From NCBI RefSeq assembly GCF_000975035.1, contig NZ_BBRA01000001.1, forward strand, positions 1,363,082 to 1,427,081: 64,000 nt of DNA, given 5' to 3'. This document shows, in pieces, positions 59,754 through 64,000 of the stretch. The DNA comes from Demequina flava. GTDB lineage: Bacteria > Actinomycetota > Actinomycetes > Actinomycetales > Demequinaceae. The notes under the pieces were generated by a model. The model ran no database searches. It had not been told where the DNA came from and saw nothing but the letters and a program-made list of their open reading frames with translations. A program made the position numbers and the translations under genes. Each line of letters starts with the position of its first letter. Within the stretch, counting starts at the first letter, position 1.

Positions 59754-60735
59754 AGAGACCGATGTTGACGCGCAATTGGCCGATGCGGTGGCGCTGTTGG
59801 CCTCGGGCCTCCCTCCGCAGGTGGCATGGGCGGAGGCGGGGATTGGCCTCGACGACAACGGGATGCCCGAACTCGCGGGCACGCAAGCTGGCACGGTCGC
59901 GGCGGTGCGGGCTGCCGCGACGCTGGCCCGCGACTGCGGGGTTCCACTCGCCGCCGTGCTGAAGCGGGTTCTCGAGGTCGAGCGCGATCGAGAAGAGGCC
60001 CGCGACGCGTGCGAGGCGGCATTGGCAGGCCCCAAGATGAGTGCGCGCGTGCTGGCGTGGCTGCCGCTCGCGGGGGTGGGTCTCGCCGCTCTACTTGATC
60101 CTCGCGCGATTGATGTCCTGGTTTCGACGCCCATTGGCTGGGTTCTGCTCGCGCTCGCGGCCATCCTCACGTGGTGCGGGCGCCGCTGGACCCGCGCGTT
60201 GCTCGGCGCCGCCACGCCGGACTCCGAGGACGTTCCGCCGGCCTTGGCGCTCGCGCTGGTGGAAGCGGCATTGTCGAGCGGGATGGATGTGCCCGGTGCG
60301 GTCCGAGCCGTCGGGGGCGTCGTGGATGGCGTGGAAGGAGACGCGATGGTGCGTGCGGGTGCTTCGCTCAGCACAGGGGCGGCCTGGGACGAGGCGTGGG
60401 ACAGGCCTGCGCAGCGCACACGGCGTTGGCGCCCTTTGCGACCGGGCTCCGTGGCGCGCGGACCGGGGCAGTCGTTGTGTGGGCAGGTCGAGCGGGCGCT
60501 GCGGGCACCTCATCGTTGCGGGGCATCGGCCGTGCCCGCCTTGCGGTCGGCGACCGAGGGTGCGCTCCGGCGCTCGCGGCGGGATGCGCAGCAAGCGGCC
60601 GGGCAACTCGGCGTGACGCTTTCGCTTCCGCTCACAATGTGTCTGCTGCCAGCGTTCATTCTCGTCGGGATTGTGCCGATGGTGCTTGCCGTGTTGGCGA
60701 GTGTGTCCCTGCCTCAACTTCCCGGAGAGGCCTGA
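59743..60735 (+). CDS. TadB/TadC-like type II secretion F-domain protein
   Basis: A 330-residue inner-membrane protein of the T2SSF group that anchors the Tad motor. The first half has a segment VGLAALLDPRAIDVLVSTPIGWVLLALAAIL, and the last 90 residues read CGASAVPALRSATEGALRRSRRDAQQAAGQLGVTLSLPLTMCLLPAFILVGIVPMVLAVLASV, the classical TadC end. The stretch between roughly residues 228 and 265 (RPAQRTRRWRPLRPGSVARGP) is Arg-rich and unlike family members, perhaps from a compensated frameshift. The ATG at 59743 overlaps the tadA stop. No further tad or pilin genes follow. Confidence 0.8.
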   Translation: MPRKETDVDAQLADAVALLASGLPPQVAWAEAGIGLDDNGMPELAGTQAGTVAAVRAAATLARDCGVPLAAVLKRVLEVERDREEARDACEAALAGPKMSARVLAWLPLAGVGLAALLDPRAIDVLVSTPIGWVLLALAAILTWCGRRWTRALLGAATPDSEDVPPALALALVEAALSSGMDVPGAVRAVGGVVDGVEGDAMVRAGASLSTGAAWDEAWDRPAQRTRRWRPLRPGSVARGPGQSLCGQVERALRAPHRCGASAVPALRSATEGALRRSRRDAQQAAGQLGVTLSLPLTMCLLPAFILVGIVPMVLAVLASVSLPQLPGEA

Positions 60736-60754
60736 GGCAGTGTGTGACCGTGGC

Positions 60755-62017
60755 TTAAAGAGAGGTGGGAAGCAGATCCACAATGACAGCGTCGGCCCCG
60801 CGCGCCAGGTCGTCGACGACCGGGATGAGTCGCCACTTGTCCGTCATCGTGCACGGGTGGGACAGGGCGAGTTCAATGCGGTCGCCCACGGCCAGTGCGG
60901 CGTCAGGCGCGCGCAGGAACGTGTGCTGATCGTTGAGGGCGTCGATGTGGGCGTTGGCGAGTCCGTCGCGCTGGCCCCCCGTGCGCAGGATCGCCACGGG
61001 TGTGGGGAGGCCCTCGTCGTATGGCACATCGCGTTTACCAGCGTCCAGCAACGCCAGGCCCGGTTCAGGCACCGACGTCACCCGCGCATGGGCTCGTGCG
61101 GCGGGAAGCAATCCGCTTTCATGTCGGGTGTGGTCGAACGGCGACATCTCCAAGTAGTGGCCCTCGTCGTGCAGCACGTACGCGCCGCACCGGAGGACGC
61201 CGCGGAGCCCTTTCGCGACTGCCGGGGCAAGCGCGTCGGCCACGGCGTCGGGGTACGCGGATCCGCCTGCAGTGACGATCAGGCCCCGGCCGTCGGAGTT
61301 GCCCGCGGCGCCGGCGTCTCGAGCCTCAACTGCCAGCGAGACAAGGTCAGCGACGTAGTCGCGCACGGTGTTCAGAGCCTCGGCCGAGCGGCCACGAGTG
61401 ATCGCGCCCTCGTAGCCGGCGACGCCAGCCAGGCGCACCCCCGGCGACTCGCGGACGAGCGCCACCAGCGCGCGAGCCTGCTCGACAGTGCGCGTACCGG
61501 TACGTCCGCCCGGACGCCCCAACTCGACGAGAACGGGAACCTCCGTGCCCGCGGCGACCCCGGCATCGGCCATCAACGCGATTCCGGAAGGCGAATCGAC
61601 CCAGGTGATGACCTCTGTCCAGCCCGACTGCTGGTCGGCGACCCACCGAGCCGTGCCGGCATCGGCCGCCTGATGGGCAAGCATCACCGTCGAAAAGCCG
61701 GCCTCCACGGCAATCCGCGCCTGCCAGGGCGTCGCCACAGTGATGCCGCTCGCGCCGGCGTCGATCTGCTCCCGCCATAATCCGGGCGACATGGAGGTCT
61801 TGCCATGGGGCATGAGCTCCAGTGCTCGCTCGTTGACCCACTGGGAGAGGAAGCCGATGTTGTGGCTGAGGCGCGCACGATCAATGAGGAGCAGGGGAGT
61901 CCAGCATTGATCGACCGTGGGGCGGCGGGACAAGAACTCGTCCACCGTGAGCCCGGCGGCCCACGGCGGCAGAGACTTGTCGCTACCCAGCACGGTAGCC
62001 CGGTCGATCAATGCCAT
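60755..62017 (-). CDS. PLP-dependent D-serine dehydratase-like amino acid deaminase
   Basis: A 420-residue fold-type III PLP enzyme of the DSD1/D-threonine aldolase-like group. The PLP lysine is in LMPHGKTSMSP, the barrel has LVELGRPGGRTGTRT and GVAGYEG, and the C-terminal domain has LSHPCTMTDKWRLIPV, whose His-x-Cys fits the zinc site of D-serine dehydratase. It should deaminate a D-hydroxy-amino acid, giving an enamine/imine. Genes for RidA, an IclR regulator and an N-acyl-D-amino-acid deacylase precede it on the same strand, supporting this role. A long N-terminal extension of about 60 residues (with LPPWAAGLTVDEF) is usual for the amino-acid-deaminase subgroup. Confidence 0.9.
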   Translation of the reverse strand: MALIDRATVLGSDKSLPPWAAGLTVDEFLSRRPTVDQCWTPLLLIDRARLSHNIGFLSQWVNERALELMPHGKTSMSPGLWREQIDAGASGITVATPWQARIAVEAGFSTVMLAHQAADAGTARWVADQQSGWTEVITWVDSPSGIALMADAGVAAGTEVPVLVELGRPGGRTGTRTVEQARALVALVRESPGVRLAGVAGYEGAITRGRSAEALNTVRDYVADLVSLAVEARDAGAAGNSDGRGLIVTAGGSAYPDAVADALAPAVAKGLRGVLRCGAYVLHDEGHYLEMSPFDHTRHESGLLPAARAHARVTSVPEPGLALLDAGKRDVPYDEGLPTPVAILRTGGQRDGLANAHIDALNDQHTFLRAPDAALAVGDRIELALSHPCTMTDKWRLIPVVDDLARGADAVIVDLLPTSL

Positions 62018-62026
62018 GGCGGGCGC

Positions 62027-62413
62027 CTACTTGTCGCCGATGTATGCGACGACGTCGATCTCGACCAAGATGTTCGCCAGATCGGAGCCGACCGTCGTGC
62101 GCACGGGGTAGGGCTCGTTGAAGCGTTCCCCATATGCGCGGTTGTACTCGGCGAAGTCGCGGTCCAGGCGCTCGAGGTGAGTGGTCACCTTCACGACGTC
62201 GTCCAGCGTGGCGCCGTGGGCTGCGAGCACGGCCTCGACATTGGTGAGCACCTGGTGGGTCTGTTCGTAGACGCCGCCGGTGACGACCTCGCCGGTGGCA
62301 GGGTCCTGGGGGCCAAAGCCCGCGGTGTAGAGGAAGCCTCCGGCAACAACGCCGTGGCTGTAGGGACCGGCGGGCTTGGGGGCGTTCTCGATGAGTACGG
62401 CCTTCTTTGCCAT
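62027..62413 (-). CDS. RidA family enamine/imine deaminase
   Basis: A 128-residue RidA/YjgF protein. The family marks are APKPAGPYSHGVVAGGFLYTAGFGPQDPATGE, VVKVTTHLERLDRDFAEYNRAYGERF and the substrate Arg in YPVRTTVG. It hydrolyses reactive 2-aminoacrylate-type intermediates released by PLP dehydratases to keto acids and ammonia. Its position nine bases ahead of the D-amino-acid deaminase gene fits that role. AGGAGGACACCC precedes the ATG, a strong ribosome site. Confidence 0.95.
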   Translation of the reverse strand: MAKKAVLIENAPKPAGPYSHGVVAGGFLYTAGFGPQDPATGEVVTGGVYEQTHQVLTNVEAVLAAHGATLDDVVKVTTHLERLDRDFAEYNRAYGERFNEPYPVRTTVGSDLANILVEIDVVAYIGDK

Positions 62414-62440
62414 GGGTGTCCTCCTGGTGAGTGGTTGGGG

Positions 62441-63169
62441 TTACAGGGCAGAGCCGATGCGTGTGGCAGCGGCCGTGAGAGCGGGGCGGTGGCGCAGGAG
62501 CGAGTCCGTGCCACCGGAGTCGCGAGGTGTTGTGACGGAGAGTGCGCCGACCACTCCGTGCGAGGCGATGATCGGCACTGCCAGGCACGTGACAAATGAC
62601 TCGAACTCGCCGTCGTCGACGGCCCACCCATTCTCGCCGACGGTGACCAGCTGTGCGTCCAGTTCGCGGCGCGACGTGATCGTGGTGGGCGTGAAGGCTT
62701 GCCAGGTGACGCCATTGAGAATGCGGTTGCGGCCGGCACGGTCAAGTTCCGACAGGATCGCCTTGCCGGACGCCGTGCATTGCGGAATGACTGCGCGGCC
62801 CACCTGTGAGTAGAGGCGAATGCCGCGGGGATCGTGGCGCTTGTCGACGTAGACGATCGCGTTGTCCATCAATGCGGCCAGGTGCACGGTGCCGCCAACC
62901 TGGGCGTGAAGCGCGTCGACCGTGGGGCGGGCGACGTCGCGCAGGTCGATCTGATCGAGCGCGGCCTGCGCGAGCGCGATGAGGCGCACGCCCAAGCGGT
63001 AGCTGCCGCGCACGTCACGTCGCAACAGCCCGGCATCCTCGAGGGAACGCAGTTCTCGGTACATCGTGGTGCGGTGCACGCCAAAGTCGTCCGCAAGCGC
63101 GGAAATTGGTTGGGGACCTTCGGCAAGGCGCGTGAGGATCTCCGCGCCGCGGGTCACGGACTGAGTCAT
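62441..63169 (-). CDS. IclR family transcriptional regulator
   Basis: A 242-residue IclR regulator. The helix-turn-helix is ISALADDFGVHRTTMYRELRSLEDAGLLRRDVRGSYRLG (about residues 22-60) and the ligand domain has CTASGKAILSEL, DDGEFESFVTCLAVPI and GALSVTTP. It is encoded within a D-amino-acid degradation operon and should control it, probably in response to an N-acyl-D-amino acid or a D-amino acid. Its ATG overlaps the stop of the deacylase gene by ATGA. Confidence 0.93.
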   Translation of the reverse strand: MTQSVTRGAEILTRLAEGPQPISALADDFGVHRTTMYRELRSLEDAGLLRRDVRGSYRLGVRLIALAQAALDQIDLRDVARPTVDALHAQVGGTVHLAALMDNAIVYVDKRHDPRGIRLYSQVGRAVIPQCTASGKAILSELDRAGRNRILNGVTWQAFTPTTITSRRELDAQLVTVGENGWAVDDGEFESFVTCLAVPIIASHGVVGALSVTTPRDSGGTDSLLRHRPALTAAATRIGSAL

Positions 63170-64000
63170 CGTGCGGCTCCCTGCCTGCGCAGCCCGCGAC
63201 CGGGTGTTTCCTCGGTCAACTCCCCGCCGGCCAGGACCGGAACTCCCGCGACGAGCACATCGTCGATTCCGGTGGCGAGGGCGCGGGGGTTCTCGTATGT
63301 CGCTTCGTCGCGCACGGTGGTGGGGTCCACGACCGCAATGTCGGCGATCCAGCCCGGCCTGACGGCTCCCCGGTCGCCGAGCCCGAACCGCTGCGCCGTT
63401 CGGCCCGACAGGTGCGTCGCCGCTCCGGCCCATGTGAAAGAGCGGCCCACGAAGAAACTCAGAAGCCTCGCGAATGCTCCGAACGCGCGCGGGTGTGGCG
63501 ACCCTCCCAGCACAATCCCGTCCGAGCCGGCGATGAAGCTCTCGTGAGAGAACAGCTTGGCCAAGTCGGCATCGGGCCGCTGATCGCGCACCGCCATCAC
63601 CGCCGATACTTCGAGGCGCAGTTCGATCAGCAGGTCCAGCACCGTGTCCACCACGGTGTTGCCGCTGCGCCGGGCGATCTCCTCGAGAGTGAGCCCCTCC
63701 GTCCACATCCAGTCCAGGTGTGGCGCGTGGGCGATCGTGATCATGGACGGCCAGGCGGGGCCCAGGCTCGCCTTTTGGGCCACCTGGGGGAACCAGTCCT
63801 TGAGCAGGCGCTGACGTTCGCGAGTGGTCTGCAAGCGCTCCACGGCTTCATCGACCCCGAGCGCCGAGTACTCCGGAGGTAGCAGCGGCATGGCCAGCAA
63901 CGTGCACCCGCGTGTGTAGGGGTACATGTCGAAGGTGACGTCGTGCCCGGCCGCCGCGAGGTCAGACAAGAGGCGGCGGCCCTCTTGGGCGGCCACGTGA
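63166..64000 (-). CDS. N-acyl-D-amino-acid deacylase (D-aminoacylase), 5' end outside window
   Basis: The C-terminal 278 or so residues of a D-aminoacylase of the amidohydrolase family; the reading frame continues past the window edge, so the start is missing. Evidence: MYPYTRGCTLLAMPLLPPEY, the metal-site end ITIAHAPHLDWMWTEGLTLEEIA, and GSDGIVLGGSPHPRAFGAFARLLSFFV, where GSDG and HPRAFG..R are diagnostic. The closing GAVRPGWIADIAVVDPTTVRD is typical of the group. It would hydrolyse N-acyl-D-amino acids to feed the D-amino-acid deaminase encoded three genes later. Confidence 0.93.
   Translation of the reverse strand, partial: HVAAQEGRRLLSDLAAAGHDVTFDMYPYTRGCTLLAMPLLPPEYSALGVDEAVERLQTTRERQRLLKDWFPQVAQKASLGPAWPSMITIAHAPHLDWMWTEGLTLEEIARRSGNTVVDTVLDLLIELRLEVSAVMAVRDQRPDADLAKLFSHESFIAGSDGIVLGGSPHPRAFGAFARLLSFFVGRSFTWAGAATHLSGRTAQRFGLGDRGAVRPGWIADIAVVDPTTVRDEATYENPRALATGIDDVLVAGVPVLAGGELTEETPGRGLRRQGAAR

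Noticed and set aside
1..64000. CRISPR array, prophage or intact insertion sequence
   Set aside because: No regularly spaced repeats, no cas, integrase or capsid genes, and no complete transposase were seen; the repeats found are single dispersed copies.

Overview
The window is high-GC DNA (about two thirds G+C by eye) with a gene complement typical of an actinobacterium, most likely of the order Micrococcales. The evidence is GTG/TTG starts, leaderless-type promoters, a TPP and a SAM-IV-like riboswitch, a DtxR/IdeR-type iron box, a GlxR/CRP-type operator, a MutT1-type Nudix plus histidine-phosphatase protein next to polyphosphate kinase, and an actinobacterial-type tad ATPase pair beside a HAD-IB phosphatase. 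I see no prophage, plasmid functions, CRISPR array or intact insertion sequence. It reads as ordinary chromosome with a few decayed fragments.

Layout. 0-4.6 kb: small orphan genes, then the 5-oxoprolinase operon pxpABC, closed by a strong terminator. 4.6-9.7 kb: a BCCT transporter, a Pr6Pr membrane protein and a GH3 glycosidase, all on the minus strand. 9.8-12.8 kb: a TPP riboswitch and the thiamin salvage operon thiM-thiE-thiD/tenA. 12.9-18.9 kb: LtrA, a siderophore-interacting reductase, a small alarmone synthetase, an aldo/keto reductase, a SAM-IV-like riboswitch ahead of an unrecognised protein, and a CotH-type lipoprotein. 19-27.7 kb: MFS, VanZ, GOLPH3-like, tRNA-Lys, kinase-like, MarR/oxidoreductase and AzlCD genes, then a decayed region with a transposase remnant and a truncated CPBP protease. 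27.7-32.6 kb: an iron region with a DUF1540 protein, a DUF2218 protein and a complete siderophore ABC importer. 32.9-42.6 kb: msrB, ppk-mutT1, an autoregulated GbsR-type exporter operon, and PAP2. 42.6-49.8 kb: two drug/lipid-type ABC export systems, each with its own TetR gene and palindromic operator. 49.9-58.6 kb: a DUF4190-like protein, an S9 peptidase, acs, small proteins and a HAD phosphatase. 58.7-60.7 kb: tadA plus a TadB/C-like protein only. 60.7-64 kb: a D-amino-acid degradation operon cut by the window edge.

How the genes work together. Several operons show translational coupling with ATGA/GTGA overlaps (pxpABC, thiM-thiE-thiD/tenA, the siderophore importer, the exporters, the D-amino-acid operon). 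Many first genes of transcripts have a TAnnnT hexamer 6-7 nt before the start codon, consistent with leaderless mRNAs.

The most unusual signal is not a gene. The 9-mer GGCCGATGC occurs about 46 times on the two strands by my manual count, where fewer than 2 are expected from base composition. It lies mostly in genes, nearly always read as Ala-Asp-Ala or Ala-Ser-Ala, and in intergenic gaps it forms inverted pairs that make stem-loops at gene ends. That behaviour is like known DNA uptake sequences. In addition there are three small families of dispersed intergenic repeats (49-51 bp, 71 bp, 86 bp) and a recurring extended -35-like element (RTTTACGMAAC) at iron-related promoters and at acs.
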